Shown: piece by piece, positions 16,596 to 25,526 of the stretch
Layout: every line of letters begins with the position of its first letter
How positions within the stretch are numbered: the stretch's first letter is position 1
Assembly: GCF_000337795.1 (NCBI RefSeq)
Contig: NZ_AOLP01000012.1
Span: 1-64,000, forward strand
Source of the DNA: Haloferax denitrificans ATCC 35960
GTDB lineage: Archaea; Halobacteriota; Halobacteria; Halobacteriales; Haloferacaceae
Direction: 5' to 3'
Length of the DNA: 64,000 nucleotides
The notes under the pieces: model-generated
Told to the model about the DNA's origin: nothing
Seen by the model: only the letters and a program-made list of their open reading frames with translations
Database searches by the model: none
Position numbers and translations under genes: made by a program

Positions 16596-17114
16596 ATGGG
16601 AACTCGACCGCTCCGAGCCGACGAGGTGGAGGACTTAGTGGACGACCTGTGGCTCCCGTTCGCCGCGGAGATGGGCGATGTCGACGACTACGACGCGCTG
16701 GCCGAGGACGCGGACGTGCGCGCCGAGGCGCTCGACTACCGGTCCGAGCAGGTGGAAACCGAGGGCGTTCAGACGTTCGTCGCGGTCGCGGACGGGGAGT
16801 CGGCGGCGGAGTCTGGGGCGGGACCGGACTCCGACGAGAGGTCGCTCCGCGGGTACGTCACCGTCGCCGCGTCCGAGTCGCCGCCCGTGTTCGCCCGCGG
16901 GCCGGTCGCCAAGGTGAAAGACCTCTACGTCGCGCCCGCGGCCCGAGGCGAGGGCGTCGGCACGGAACTCCTCGAACGGGCCCACGAGTGGGGCCGCGAC
17001 CGGGGGTGCGAGCGGGCCGCCCTGAGCGTCCACGCCGACAACGACGCCGCCCGGTCGTGTTACGAGTCGATGGGGTACGAGACGCGGTATCTGAAGCTTG
17101 ACCGCCCGCTCTGA
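16596..17114 (+). CDS. GNAT-family N-acetyltransferase
   Basis: 172 residues. Motif A is VKDLYVAPAARGEGVGTELLERA, with the R/Q-x-x-G-x-G/A acetyl-CoA loop, followed by LSVHADNDAARSCYESMGYE (motif B). An acidic Ser/Ala/Gly-rich loop (about 65-80) interrupts the beta sheet. Substrate unknown. A pyrimidine-rich TATA-like CTCTTTT lies 27 nt before the ATG. Downstream, 17115-17250 holds repeated copies of GAAGCT(C/T)GACCGCC(C/A)GCTCT and no gene. Confidence 0.82.
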   Translation: MGTRPLRADEVEDLVDDLWLPFAAEMGDVDDYDALAEDADVRAEALDYRSEQVETEGVQTFVAVADGESAAESGAGPDSDERSLRGYVTVAASESPPVFARGPVAKVKDLYVAPAARGEGVGTELLERAHEWGRDRGCERAALSVHADNDAARSCYESMGYETRYLKLDRPL

Positions 17115-17139
17115 AGCTCGACCGCCAGCTCTGAAGCTG
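17101..17139 (+). repeat. Short direct repeat after an acetyltransferase gene
   Basis: The phrase GACCGCC-x-GCTCTGAAGCT occurs twice in tandem across the end of the acetyltransferase gene and the spacer, with a preceding partial copy GAAGCTTGACCGCCCGCTCTG. The first copy encodes the protein's last residues, so it looks like a local duplication. Confidence 0.5.
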
Positions 17140-17250
17140 GGGATGACGGCGACTTCGACCGCCAGACCGAGGGTCGTTCCCCGCCGTTTCGAGGGTCGGG
17201 TTCGGCCGGCGAACCCGAACTCTCAAAGCCGCTGACTCCAATTGACGCGC

Positions 17251-18048
17251 ATGAACGAGTCGGGTCACCAAGTGCTCATGGAGCAGGACGTGCTCCGCCG
17301 CCGCCTCGACGACGGCGACCTCCCCGACTGGGCGAGAAAGCACTACGAGACGTTCCGCGAGACGATGCTCGGCGACCGCGACGGCGCGCCGTTCCCGTGT
17401 TACTTCGGTATCGAGTCCGAGCGAAACGGCGACGCCCTCTACACCTTCGTGGATTCAATGACCGACAAGGACGCGCTGTTGGCGCTCCGCGAGAGCCTCC
17501 TCGAATATCTGGAGGTGTACCCCGACTACTCCGAGGCGTGCTCGCTCGTCACGTTCTTCAAGCCGCCGGCGGAGGACCTCTCCGAGGCCGACTACCACGA
17601 GCGACTCTGGCACATCCTCCAGTTCCTCCACGTCAACGACCCCGAGCCGTGGCCGGCGGACATCCCGACCGACCCCGACGACCCGACGTGGGAGTTCTCC
17701 TTCGGCGGCGAGCCGATGTTCCCGACGACCCGCGCGCCGTTCTACGACGAGCGCGTCAGTCGCTACTGCCCGTGGGGGCTCGAAATCACCTTCCAGCCGC
17801 GCGCGCTGTTCGACGGCATCACCGCCGACACCGAGGCCGGCCAGAAGGCCCGCGAGGTCATCCAGAACCGCATCGAGGAGTACGACGGCGTCTGCCCGCA
17901 CGCCGACCTCGGCGACTGGGGCGTCGAGGGCGACCGCGAGTGGCCGCAGTACATGTTCTCGTCGGACGAGTCGCAAGCGCCCGACGAGTGCCCGATTCGC
18001 ATCACCCGCGAGCACCCGAAAGTGCCGATGGCTCCGGCGGACGACTGA
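17251..18048 (+). CDS. YqcI/YcgG-family protein
   Basis: 265 residues. The [11 protein letters not shown] opening, then LVTFFKPP, the WHILQFLH segment and a late [17 protein letters not shown] match the YqcI/YcgG family, which is widespread but has no assigned reaction. Cys, His and Trp residues cluster in these motifs. I chose the ATG at 17251 over the TTG three codons upstream. A putative cysteine hydrolase follows 28 nt downstream on the same strand. Confidence 0.82.
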   Translation: MNESGHQVLMEQDVLRRRLDDGDLPDWARKHYETFRETMLGDRDGAPFPCYFGIESERNGDALYTFVDSMTDKDALLALRESLLEYLEVYPDYSEACSLVTFFKPPAEDLSEADYHERLWHILQFLHVNDPEPWPADIPTDPDDPTWEFSFGGEPMFPTTRAPFYDERVSRYCPWGLEITFQPRALFDGITADTEAGQKAREVIQNRIEEYDGVCPHADLGDWGVEGDREWPQYMFSSDESQAPDECPIRITREHPKVPMAPADD

Positions 18049-18076
18049 TGTCGGGGTCCGATTCGGGGGCCGACCG

Positions 18077-18661
18077 ATGACCGCCGTCGACTTCCCGGCC
18101 GACGCCGACCTCTCGGCCGACGCCGTGCTCGTCTGTATCGATATGCAGGTCGGCTTCGACGACCCCGCGTGGGGCGACCGCAACAACCCCGAGATGGAGG
18201 CGCGCGTCGCCGACCTGCTCGCGGCGTGGCGCGCGGCCGACCGCCCGGTCGTCCACGTCCGCCACGACTCCACCGAACCCGACTCGCCGCTTCGGAGCGA
18301 CCGCGAGGGCTTCGCGTGGAAGCCGGAAGCCGAACCCGCCGACGGCGAACCGGTGTTCACGAAGCGCGTCAACAGCGGTTTCATCGGGACCGACCTCGAA
18401 GCGTGGCTCCGCGAGCGCGACGCCTCGACGCTCGTCGTCTGCGGTCTCACGACCGACCACTGCGTCTCGACGACCACTCGGATGGCCGAGAACCTCGGCT
18501 TCGAGGTGTTCGTCCCCGCGGACGCGACCGCGACGTTCGAACGCGAGAGCTACGACGGCGAGCACTTCTCGGCCGACGAGATGCACCGCACCGCGCTGGC
18601 GCACCTCAACGGCGAGTTCGCCACCGTCGTTGCGTCGGCCGACCTGTCGGCGACGGAGTGA
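18077..18661 (+). CDS. Isochorismatase-family cysteine hydrolase
   Basis: 194 residues. The expected triad is present: Asp in VCIDMQVGF (about residue 22), Lys in [10 protein letters not shown] and Cys in [11 protein letters not shown]. The family includes nicotinamidases, isochorismatases and carbamoylases; the sequence alone does not separate them. The 28-nt gap after the YqcI/YcgG gene suggests cotranscription. Confidence 0.85.
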   Translation: MTAVDFPADADLSADAVLVCIDMQVGFDDPAWGDRNNPEMEARVADLLAAWRAADRPVVHVRHDSTEPDSPLRSDREGFAWKPEAEPADGEPVFTKRVNSGFIGTDLEAWLRERDASTLVVCGLTTDHCVSTTTRMAENLGFEVFVPADATATFERESYDGEHFSADEMHRTALAHLNGEFATVVASADLSATE

Positions 18662-18749
18662 GCGGTCGGCGGCGAGCCCGCTGGAGCCGCCGACCTGTCG
18701 GCCGCTGGATTGTAGTTGGTTTTACATCTCCGCGTCGAGAGCGGCGCAC

Positions 18750-19133
18750 ATGGACCGCCGATTTCTCGCCGTCGTCGGGGTGTTCGACCTCCTCATCGCG
18801 GGCGGTCTCGCGCTTCTCGGCGCGCTCGCCCACCCGCTTTCTGTCGCCCGATTCGCGCTGTTCGCCGCCGCCGGCGTGCTGTTGGTCGTCGCCGGCGTCC
18901 GCGAGTCGGTCGCCCTCGGGTCGACGACCCTCCGGTGGCACGTCGTCGCGGGCGCGGGCTACGTCTGTTTCGGGCTGGCCATACTCGTGGGCGGCCTCTC
19001 GTCCGTCCTCGACACCCGCGGCGACCCCTACTTCGGCGGCCTGTTCGCGCTCCTGCTCGCCCCCGTGATGCTGTTTATGGGCGTCGATTACCTCCGCGGC
19101 GGCGTCCACTTCGACCTCTCGACGTTCGAGTGA
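18750..19133 (+). CDS. Small four-helix membrane protein, unknown function
   Basis: 127 residues with about four hydrophobic segments (9-27, 33-50, 65-82, 97-115) and short polar loops. No domain is recognised. I chose the ATG at 18750 because it begins the conserved hydrophobic part and a TTTTACATC element about 27 nt upstream fits a haloarchaeal promoter; the frame is open further upstream by chance. Confidence 0.65.
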   Translation: MDRRFLAVVGVFDLLIAGGLALLGALAHPLSVARFALFAAAGVLLVVAGVRESVALGSTTLRWHVVAGAGYVCFGLAILVGGLSSVLDTRGDPYFGGLFALLLAPVMLFMGVDYLRGGVHFDLSTFE

Positions 19134-19247
19134 GCGTCGGGGGTCCGCTCGAATTGGTGTAACCGCCTTCGGTTTCCCGAACTGGACACCGTGCCGCATC
19201 TCGATTACGCAAATACATTTCCCCGTTGACGCGGAATCCCCACTCAA

Positions 19248-20372
19248 ATGGGCGTCTCGTTCCCGTACGGCGACGAACTCGCGGTGGACTTCGAGTGGCA
19301 CGAGTTCACCGGCGCGGTCGGTGATTCGGTTACGGTCCTCCCCATCGTCGTCGCCGTCGCCCGCCTGACCGACCTCTCGTTGGCGGTCGTGCTCATCTGG
19401 TTCGGCGTGTTTCAGGTCGTCTGGGGGCTGTACTACGCGGCCCCGCTGTCGGTCGAACCGATGAAGGCGCTTGCCGCGCTCGTCCTCGCCGAGACGGTCA
19501 CGACCGGCGAGGCGCTCCTCGCCGGATTCGGCCTCGGCGTCGTCCTCCTCGCTATCGGTCGCACCCGCTCGCTCGGTCGCGTGAGTCGCTATATCGGCGC
19601 GCCGGTCGTCCGCGGCGTCCAGTTCGGCGTCGCGCTCGTCCTCCTCTCGACGGGTCTCGAACTCGGCGCGGGTGACCTCCCGCTCGCCGGTCTTGCGGTC
19701 GCCGTCGCCGCCGTCGCCCTCCTCACCAGACGCTCGAACGTGAGCGCCCTCGCCGTCCTCGCGGTCGGCGGCGCGGTCGCCTTCGCCGACGTGGGCCACC
19801 TGTCGCTCACCGTCCCGTCGGTCGGCGACGCCGGACTGTTCTCGCTCGGGAACCTCTCGCTCTCGGCCGCGGAGGCCGCGGTCGCCCAGTTGGCGATGAC
19901 CGTCGGCAACGCCGCGCTCGCCACGTCGGTCCTGCTCGCGGACTACTTCGACCGGGACATCTCCGCCGACGAACTCGCCACCAGCATGGGCGCGATGAAC
20001 CTCCTCGCGGTCCCCTTCGGCGGCTTTCCCATGTGCCACGGCAGTGGCGGCGTCGCCGGCAAGTACGCCTTCGGCGCGCGGACCGCCGGCGCGAACGTGA
20101 TTCTCGGCGTCGGCTACGTCCTCGTCGCCCTGTTCGCCGCCGACGTGGTCGCCGCCTACCCGGTCGCCATGCTCGGCGTCGTCTTAGCGATTATCGGCTT
20201 GCAACTGGCGCGGACGAGTCTGACCAGTCTGGCCCGCGCGGACGGCTATCCCCTCGTGGTCGCTATCGGCGTCGTCGGCGTCGCGGTGAATTTGGGCGTC
20301 GCGTTCGTCGGCGGCGTGGTCGCGTGGCTGGCGTGGGAGCGGTGGGGTCGCGCGGTGTGGGACGGGGTGTGA
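19248..20372 (+). CDS. MOT1-type molybdate (sulfate-like) transporter
   Basis: 374 residues with about ten membrane segments. Signature motifs are FTGAVGDSVTVLPI near the N-terminus, VEPMKALAALVLAE and the late GGFPMCHGSGGVAGKYAFGA. These match the MOT1/putative sulfate-molybdate permease family related to SulP but lacking a STAS domain. It should import molybdate across the cytoplasmic membrane for cofactor synthesis, in line with the moeA at the left edge. A TATA-like AAATACATT at 19211-19219 fits a leaderless start. Confidence 0.85.
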   Translation: MGVSFPYGDELAVDFEWHEFTGAVGDSVTVLPIVVAVARLTDLSLAVVLIWFGVFQVVWGLYYAAPLSVEPMKALAALVLAETVTTGEALLAGFGLGVVLLAIGRTRSLGRVSRYIGAPVVRGVQFGVALVLLSTGLELGAGDLPLAGLAVAVAAVALLTRRSNVSALAVLAVGGAVAFADVGHLSLTVPSVGDAGLFSLGNLSLSAAEAAVAQLAMTVGNAALATSVLLADYFDRDISADELATSMGAMNLLAVPFGGFPMCHGSGGVAGKYAFGARTAGANVILGVGYVLVALFAADVVAAYPVAMLGVVLAIIGLQLARTSLTSLARADGYPLVVAIGVVGVAVNLGVAFVGGVVAWLAWERWGRAVWDGV

Positions 20373-20423
20373 TAGTCGGCTCAGTTGGTCGGTTTCATAA
20401 CTACCCCCGCCGACGTACCACGT

Positions 20424-21350
20424 ATGCAGACGCACATCGTTCCCGTCGGCTTCGACTACGACCGACTCATCGCGCCGCTCATCCGCGATCAGTTGGACGT
20501 GGACCGCGTCATCCTCCTCGAAGGGGCCGTCGGGAGCGAGGCGAACGTCGAGTACTCGCGGAACCTCTCGGGAAAGCTCGAAAAGGACTTCGAGAACCTC
20601 CTCGGCGCGGAGACGGAACGCGTCATCGTCGACGACGTGTACGACTACGACGCGGCGTTCGAGCAGGCGTACGACCTCATCAACGCCGAACTCGACGCCG
20701 ACGACGAACTCCGCGGCGACGACGACGAACCCGGCGAGGTGTGGGTCAACGTGAGCGCGATGCCCCGGCCGGTCTCCTTCGCCTTCGCCACCGCCGCCCA
20801 CTCCATCATGGTCGAGCGACAGGCCGACCGCGAGCGCATCCACACCTACTACACGGCCCCCGAGAAGTACCTCGAAACCGAACTCGCCGAGGAACTGCGA
20901 ACCGAGCGCACCCTCTTACAGGACCTGCTCGAATCCGGCGAAATCGACGCCGACCGCATCCGCGAGCGCCTCGACGCCACCTCCGACCTGCTGTCGGAGT
21001 TCGACGAGCGCGGGACGACCATCGGCGCGAAGCAGATTGACGGCCGCCACATCGTCGAACTCCCGGTGGCGTCGTTCTCCAACGTCAAGCCGTTCGAGGA
21101 GGTCATCCTGTTCAAACTCGGCGAACACGGCGAGTTCGGGTCGGTCTCCGAACTCGCGGAGGCGCTCGCCCGCGAGATGAACGAGGAGTACACCGACTCC
21201 TTCCGGTCGAAGGTCATCTACAACGTCGACCGCCTCGGCCCCGGCGGCAAGGGCTACATCGAACAGGAGGAACGCGGGAAGTCCTATCGGACGCGCCTGT
21301 CCCGCATCGGCGAACTGTGGGTCCGCGCCCACGCCGACAGCGACGAGTAG
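20424..21350 (+). CDS. CARF-like/winged-helix regulator (HFX_2341 family, DUF6293)
   Basis: 308 residues. The N-terminal ~150 form a Rossmann-like fold resembling CARF domains: THIVPVGFDYDRLIAPLIRD, VDRVILLEG and WVNVSAMPRPVSFAFATAAH. A helical linker follows. The C-terminal ~90 residues look like a winged helix-turn-helix (VILFKLGEHGEFGSVSELAE). The HFX_2341 name comes from a Haloferax family. CARF domains bind cyclic oligonucleotides or other nucleotide ligands, but no cas gene is in this window. The ATG at 20424 follows TTTCATAAC by about 27 nt. Confidence 0.75.
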   Translation: MQTHIVPVGFDYDRLIAPLIRDQLDVDRVILLEGAVGSEANVEYSRNLSGKLEKDFENLLGAETERVIVDDVYDYDAAFEQAYDLINAELDADDELRGDDDEPGEVWVNVSAMPRPVSFAFATAAHSIMVERQADRERIHTYYTAPEKYLETELAEELRTERTLLQDLLESGEIDADRIRERLDATSDLLSEFDERGTTIGAKQIDGRHIVELPVASFSNVKPFEEVILFKLGEHGEFGSVSELAEALAREMNEEYTDSFRSKVIYNVDRLGPGGKGYIEQEERGKSYRTRLSRIGELWVRAHADSDE

Positions 21351-21404
21351 GCGACGGACGACGAGTGAGTCGGCGGCGACCGCGGGCCGCGGCGTGGATA
21401 ATAA

Positions 21405-21487
21405 ACTATCTGATAGTAATTTTGTGGCGTTCGAGCCGGTGATACCCCAAGCAGGCGAGGTCGTGACGGTTATATCAGAATATTCTG
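21405..21487. promoter_or_regulatory. AT-rich promoter region with two palindromes
   Basis: The 188-nt spacer before the DUF4242 gene becomes AT-rich from about 21398. It contains ACTATCTGATAGT (21405-21417, odd-length dyad) and a perfect CAGAATATTCTG (21476-21487) right after a TTATATC TATA-like element (21469-21475). The second dyad would lie between TATA box and start site, a common repressor position in archaea. Confidence 0.5.
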
Positions 21488-21538
21488 GTAACTATCGAAG
21501 AACGGTTATGAGCTTCGGAGTGCTATACACTAGCAACC

Positions 21539-21787
21539 ATGCCGCTATACATGGACGTCCACCGGAACGTAGAGGGAAGTGCGAAAGACGTCGCCGAGGC
21601 CCACCGCGCCGACCTCGAAACGCAGGGCAAGTACGGGGTGAACTACAAGCGCTACTGGGTCGACGAGACGGACGGCGCGGTGTTCTGCCTCTTCGAGGCA
21701 CCGAACAAGGAGGCCGGGGCGAAAGTCCACGAAGAGGCCCACGGCCTCGTCGCCGACGAGATATTCGAAGTCCAGCAAGGCGAGTGA
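21539..21787 (+). CDS. DUF4242-family small protein
   Basis: 82 residues. The MPLYMDVHRNVEG opening and VFCLFEAPNKEAGAKVHEEA match DUF4242, ferredoxin-like-fold proteins; a Streptomyces member binds nickel. The His residues of MDVH, EAHR and HEEAHG are candidate metal ligands. The upstream region has two palindromes, suggesting tight regulation. Confidence 0.8.
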   Translation: MPLYMDVHRNVEGSAKDVAEAHRADLETQGKYGVNYKRYWVDETDGAVFCLFEAPNKEAGAKVHEEAHGLVADEIFEVQQGE

Positions 21788-21841
21788 GCGCGGTCAGCGC
21801 ACCCCTCGGCGCGTCCGTTTGACGCGACTGTTTTTCGGTTC

Positions 21842-22897
21842 TCAGAAGTCCAGCCCGGACGGGTCAGCCGACGGCACGAGCGGACTCGTCGGCAGTTCCG
21901 CCGGCGGGTCGGGGAGGTTGTACTCGCGGGGGGCCACGTCGTTCGGACCGCCGGGGTAGAACACCGACGCGAGCAGTTGGACGTGGTCACGGCCCACGTC
22001 GAGTTCGAACTGGCCGCCGCCGTACAGCGACATCCCGCGGGCGTCGGCGTACTCGATGGTGTCGAACAGCGACTCGACCGTGCCGAACCGCGAGGGCTTG
22101 ATATTTAGCCACGACGGCTCAAACGGGAGGGTTTCGACTGATTCGACGCCGGTAATCGGGGCGTCCCACGAGACGCGACCTTCGTGGCCGTCGAACAGCG
22201 GACGCGTCTCGTCGGTGAACGCCGGGTCCTCGACGACGGCGTCGGGGAAACCCGACAGGACGCGCTCGTAGAGTTCCGGGTCCGGGGCTTGGTCCACCTC
22301 GGTTCCCTCGTACTGCCCTTTGAGGTCGAGGATGCGGACGCAGTCGCGCGCGGCGAGCGACGACACAAGCTCGTCGTGCCAATCAGTTGTCGGGTCGAGT
22401 TTGAACTCGCAGTCGGGGTCGCGGTCGAGGAGCGCCTCGACGCGGTCGGCCGACGGCGGGTCGCCGAGTCGGGTGCTCGCCACGAACCGAACCGGGTCGC
22501 GCTCGCGGCCGGCGGCGGACGCGAGGTCGGTGTCGGCCTGTCGGAGCGCGAGGTCGAGGCCGGCGGATTCGAGCGCCCAACGCCGGTAGTGTTCGGCCGT
22601 CTCGCGCTCGGGCGGTTTCGTCGGGAACAGGTCGACGCCGTCGAGCGCCGCGGAGAAGTCGGCGAAGGAGTCGTAGCGTCCGGCGAGGTCGAAGGCGTCC
22701 GCGGGCGCGTCCGCGAGGGCGTCGTGGTCCTCGGCGTCGTACGTCACGTCCTCGCCGCGGCCGACCGCGCCGTCGCCGGCGAGCGAGAACACCGTCGTCT
22801 TGCGGAGAAAGCCGCTCGACGTGTCGCTCTCGAAGCGGTCGCGGGAGACGGACTCGACGGTCACCGGGAGGTCGGCCACGCGGTCGAAGAGGCTCAT
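21842..22897 (-). CDS. Enolase-superfamily enzyme (muconate-cycloisomerase-like)
   Basis: 351 residues with an N-terminal capping domain and a TIM barrel. Likely catalytic positions are the Lys of CEFKLDPTTDW, acidic ligands in RILDLKGQYEG, the Glu of VVEDPAFTDE, the Asp of VSWDAPITG and the Lys of WLNIKPSRFG. Spacing fits the o-succinylbenzoate synthase/muconate branch of the superfamily, but the exact reaction cannot be read. It stands alone on its strand next to a DUF1405 gene. Confidence 0.75.
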   Translation of the reverse strand: MSLFDRVADLPVTVESVSRDRFESDTSSGFLRKTTVFSLAGDGAVGRGEDVTYDAEDHDALADAPADAFDLAGRYDSFADFSAALDGVDLFPTKPPERETAEHYRRWALESAGLDLALRQADTDLASAAGRERDPVRFVASTRLGDPPSADRVEALLDRDPDCEFKLDPTTDWHDELVSSLAARDCVRILDLKGQYEGTEVDQAPDPELYERVLSGFPDAVVEDPAFTDETRPLFDGHEGRVSWDAPITGVESVETLPFEPSWLNIKPSRFGTVESLFDTIEYADARGMSLYGGGQFELDVGRDHVQLLASVFYPGGPNDVAPREYNLPDPPAELPTSPLVPSADPSGLDF

Positions 22898-22966
22898 GGC
22901 TCGTCGGTTGGGCGCGCCGAGGCAAAAGGCTACGTCCGACTCAGTCGATGGCGCGTCGTTTTCCGG

Positions 22967-23707
22967 TCAGTCGATGACGCCTCGTTCGAGCTTTGCGACC
23001 CGCGTCGCGAGCGCGAGGAACGTCGCCGCGACCGTCAGGAGGACCGCGCCCGCCGCGGCGTACTCGTGGGCGGGCGAGACGTGCTGGACGACGCCGTCGA
23101 CGATTGGCTCGGCCGGGATGAGCGTGTGATGCGGCGTGCCGGCGATGGGGACGAAGTAGTCCACGAGGTCGTTGAGGGCGTACCAGCCGACCGCGACGAG
23201 GACGGCGAGAGACGGGAACTCGGCGTACCGCTGGATGAGAAACGCCTCGACGACCATGGCGAGGTGGCTCCAAAAGAGGAAGTTGTACATCGCCCAGTGG
23301 AGGTACGAGAAGTCGGCTTTGAACGCGAGGAGGACGTACGGCGTCCACAGCCCGAGTTTGAGACAGCCGAAGAACGCGAGGGCGTTGACGTACTCGTTCG
23401 AGCGCCCGAGTTTCCAGAGCGCGAGCGACAGCGCGATGAACAGCGTGGCGACGGGGCTGTCGGGGACGAGCGGCCACATCGCGGTCGGCTCGAGGCCGAA
23501 CTGGTAGCCGTAGTACCAGAAGCCGAAGGCGGTCCCGACGAGGTTGATGACGACCACGAGCCACGCGATGTTGAGGCCGAAGTTCTCCAGCCACTCCGGC
23601 AGGGGCGCGAGCCACCGCGGGAGGTCGGCTCCCGCCGGGAGATTGTCGTCGGCGAAGAGTCGGCGGGGGTCGTCGAGCAGTCGGCGCAGTCGGGTCGCCG
23701 CGTCCAT
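22967..23707 (-). CDS. DUF1405-family membrane protein
   Basis: 246 residues with about seven hydrophobic segments. Characteristic stretches are NFGLNIAWLVVVINLVG, the FGFWYYGYQF loop and YLHWAMYNFLFWSHLAMV. The family is conserved in haloarchaea and some Firmicutes with no known function. The frame is open far upstream; the ATG at 23707 begins the conserved sequence. The upstream gene on the other strand is pdxS. Confidence 0.78.
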   Translation of the reverse strand: MDAATRLRRLLDDPRRLFADDNLPAGADLPRWLAPLPEWLENFGLNIAWLVVVINLVGTAFGFWYYGYQFGLEPTAMWPLVPDSPVATLFIALSLALWKLGRSNEYVNALAFFGCLKLGLWTPYVLLAFKADFSYLHWAMYNFLFWSHLAMVVEAFLIQRYAEFPSLAVLVAVGWYALNDLVDYFVPIAGTPHHTLIPAEPIVDGVVQHVSPAHEYAAAGAVLLTVAATFLALATRVAKLERGVID

Positions 23708-23879
23708 ACCCACGCCGAAGCGGGGGGGCACAAAAGTGGTGCCGGTCTCGGTGACCGCGGCCGGAATCGCGGTGCTACGACGACCCGAGCCACCGACCGA
23801 GAACCACATCCTGTGCGGAATGCGAACGGTTGACGGATGGAAGCGACCGCTTAAGTGAACCCAGTCGCAACCGACGGAT

Positions 23880-24788
23880 ATGCCAGAGGAGACCGACCTG
23901 GAGGAGCTTCGGCGCGGGACCGAACTCGTCAAGCGCGGGTTCGCCCAGATGCAGAAGGGCGGCGTCATCATGGACGTCGTGGACGCAGAGCAAGCGAAAA
24001 TCGCCGAGGAAGCCGGCGCGGTCGCCGTCATGGCGCTCGAAGCCGTCCCGGCCGACATCCGCAAGCGCGGCGGGGTCTCACGCATGGCCGACCCCGAGAC
24101 GGTCAAAGAGATCATCGACGCCGTCTCCATTCCGGTGATGGGGAAGGCCCGCATCGGCCACTTCACCGAGGCACAGATTCTCGAATCCATCGGCGTGGAC
24201 ATGATAGACGAGAGCGAGGTGCTCACCCCGGCGGACAACGACTACCACATCGACAAGCGCGAGTTCACCTCGCCGTTCGTCTGCGGCGCGCGCAACCTCC
24301 CCGAGGCGCTCCGCCGCATCAACGAGGGCGCGGCGATGATTCGCACCAAGGGCGAGGCCGGCACGGGCGACGTGAACCAGGCCGTCACCCACCAGCGCAC
24401 CATCAAACACCAGATTCGGTCGCTGACCGGCCTCAACTTCGACGAGCGCGAGAAGTGGGCCCGCGAGCACGAAGCGCCCGCCGAACTCGTCCACGAGACG
24501 GCCGAGATGGGTCGCCTGCCGGTCGTCAACTTCGCGGCCGGCGGCATCGCCACGCCCGCGGACGCCGCGCTCATGATGTACCACGAGTGCGACGGCATCT
24601 TCGTCGGCTCCGGCATCTTCGGCGCGGAGGACCCCGAACAGATGGGCGAGGCAATCGTCGAGGCCGTCAACAACTGGGACGACCCCGACACGCTCGCCGA
24701 CATCGCCGCCGGCATCGGCAAGGGCATGAAAGGCGAGGCGAACGTCGGCATGGCCGACGAGGACAAACTGCAGGGTCGCGGCGTCTAA
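23880..24788 (+). CDS. pdxS: Pyridoxal 5'-phosphate synthase lyase subunit PdxS
   Basis: 302 residues, full length. It contains [38 protein letters not shown] with the ribose-phosphate Lys, and [19 protein letters not shown] with the phosphate-binding glycines. PdxS condenses ribose 5-phosphate, glyceraldehyde 3-phosphate and ammonia from PdxT to make PLP in a dodecamer. pdxT is not in the window. A TATA-like GCTTAAGTG (23849-23857) gives a leaderless start. Confidence 0.96.
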   Translation: MPEETDLEELRRGTELVKRGFAQMQKGGVIMDVVDAEQAKIAEEAGAVAVMALEAVPADIRKRGGVSRMADPETVKEIIDAVSIPVMGKARIGHFTEAQILESIGVDMIDESEVLTPADNDYHIDKREFTSPFVCGARNLPEALRRINEGAAMIRTKGEAGTGDVNQAVTHQRTIKHQIRSLTGLNFDEREKWAREHEAPAELVHETAEMGRLPVVNFAAGGIATPADAALMMYHECDGIFVGSGIFGAEDPEQMGEAIVEAVNNWDDPDTLADIAAGIGKGMKGEANVGMADEDKLQGRGV

Positions 24789-24835
24789 CGCGGCGACGCC
24801 CGGCGGACGACGACTGACTCACCGTCTCGGTTTTC

Positions 24836-24860
24836 GATTCCGATTCCGATTCCGATTCCG
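24836..24860. repeat. Tandem GATTCC repeat between convergent genes
   Basis: Four tandem GATTCC units lie in the 101-nt spacer between pdxS and the convergent universal-stress gene, with TTTTC before and CTTTTCTCTG after. Like the element at 2439, it may serve as a bidirectional termination region. Confidence 0.5.
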
Positions 24861-24889
24861 CTTTTCTCTGTCTCGGCGCGACGCCCGTC

Positions 24890-25393
24890 TCAGGCGAGGA
24901 GTCCCGACTTCCCCTCTTTTTTCCCCTTCGCGTCGTCGGACGACTCCTCGCCGAGGAGGACGGTGACCGGACCGTCGAAGTTGAGCATGACCGACTGCGT
25001 CATGTCCCGAGAGATGAGCTTCCCGGCGGGCGACCGGCGGCGACCGGCGATAAAGAGGTGGTCACAGCCCTCCCAGCGGGCCGTCTCTAAGATGGTGTCC
25101 GCCTCGGGGCCGATGTCGGCGACGATGCGGTAGTCGAGGTCCAGCCCCTCGAACGCCTCGCGGGCGACGCGCTTGGCGCGGCGGGTGGCCGACTCGATAG
25201 CTTGGTCGATGCCGTACACCACGTCCGGGGAGCCGACGCTGGCGAGCGCCGAGCGGGTCCGCTCGAACTCCTCGTCGGGGAGGACGGTGAGGACGACGAG
25301 CTCCGCGCCGCTCCCGGCGGCGAGTTCGCCGGCCTCGCGGAGGATTCGGTGCGACCGTTCTTCGGGGGAGACGACGACGAGTGCTCGTTCCAT
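24890..25393 (-). CDS. Universal stress protein (UspA family)
   Basis: 167 residues of the Usp alpha/beta fold: MERALVVVSPEERSHRIL opening, a long central helix pair and CDHLFIAGRRRSPAGKLI near the C-terminus. The G-x2-G-x9-G(S/T) ATP loop is only partly matched (AGRRRSPAGKLISRDMTQSV), so nucleotide binding is uncertain. The last ~20 residues are a Lys/Glu-rich tail, unusual in a haloarchaeal protein. A TATA-like CTTTTCTC (minus strand, near 25420) fits the start. Confidence 0.85.
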   Translation of the reverse strand: MERALVVVSPEERSHRILREAGELAAGSGAELVVLTVLPDEEFERTRSALASVGSPDVVYGIDQAIESATRRAKRVAREAFEGLDLDYRIVADIGPEADTILETARWEGCDHLFIAGRRRSPAGKLISRDMTQSVMLNFDGPVTVLLGEESSDDAKGKKEGKSGLLA

Positions 25394-25526
25394 GATTCGA
25401 ATATATCGTGATAGTGAGAAAAGTCTTCTCGGAATCGTGTTACCAGCGACCGCGATAACGCGTTACAGTGGCTCAGAAACGATGAAAACCGAAATCCGAG
25501 TGTGAGTGTGGTTCGCTCTGTACCAC

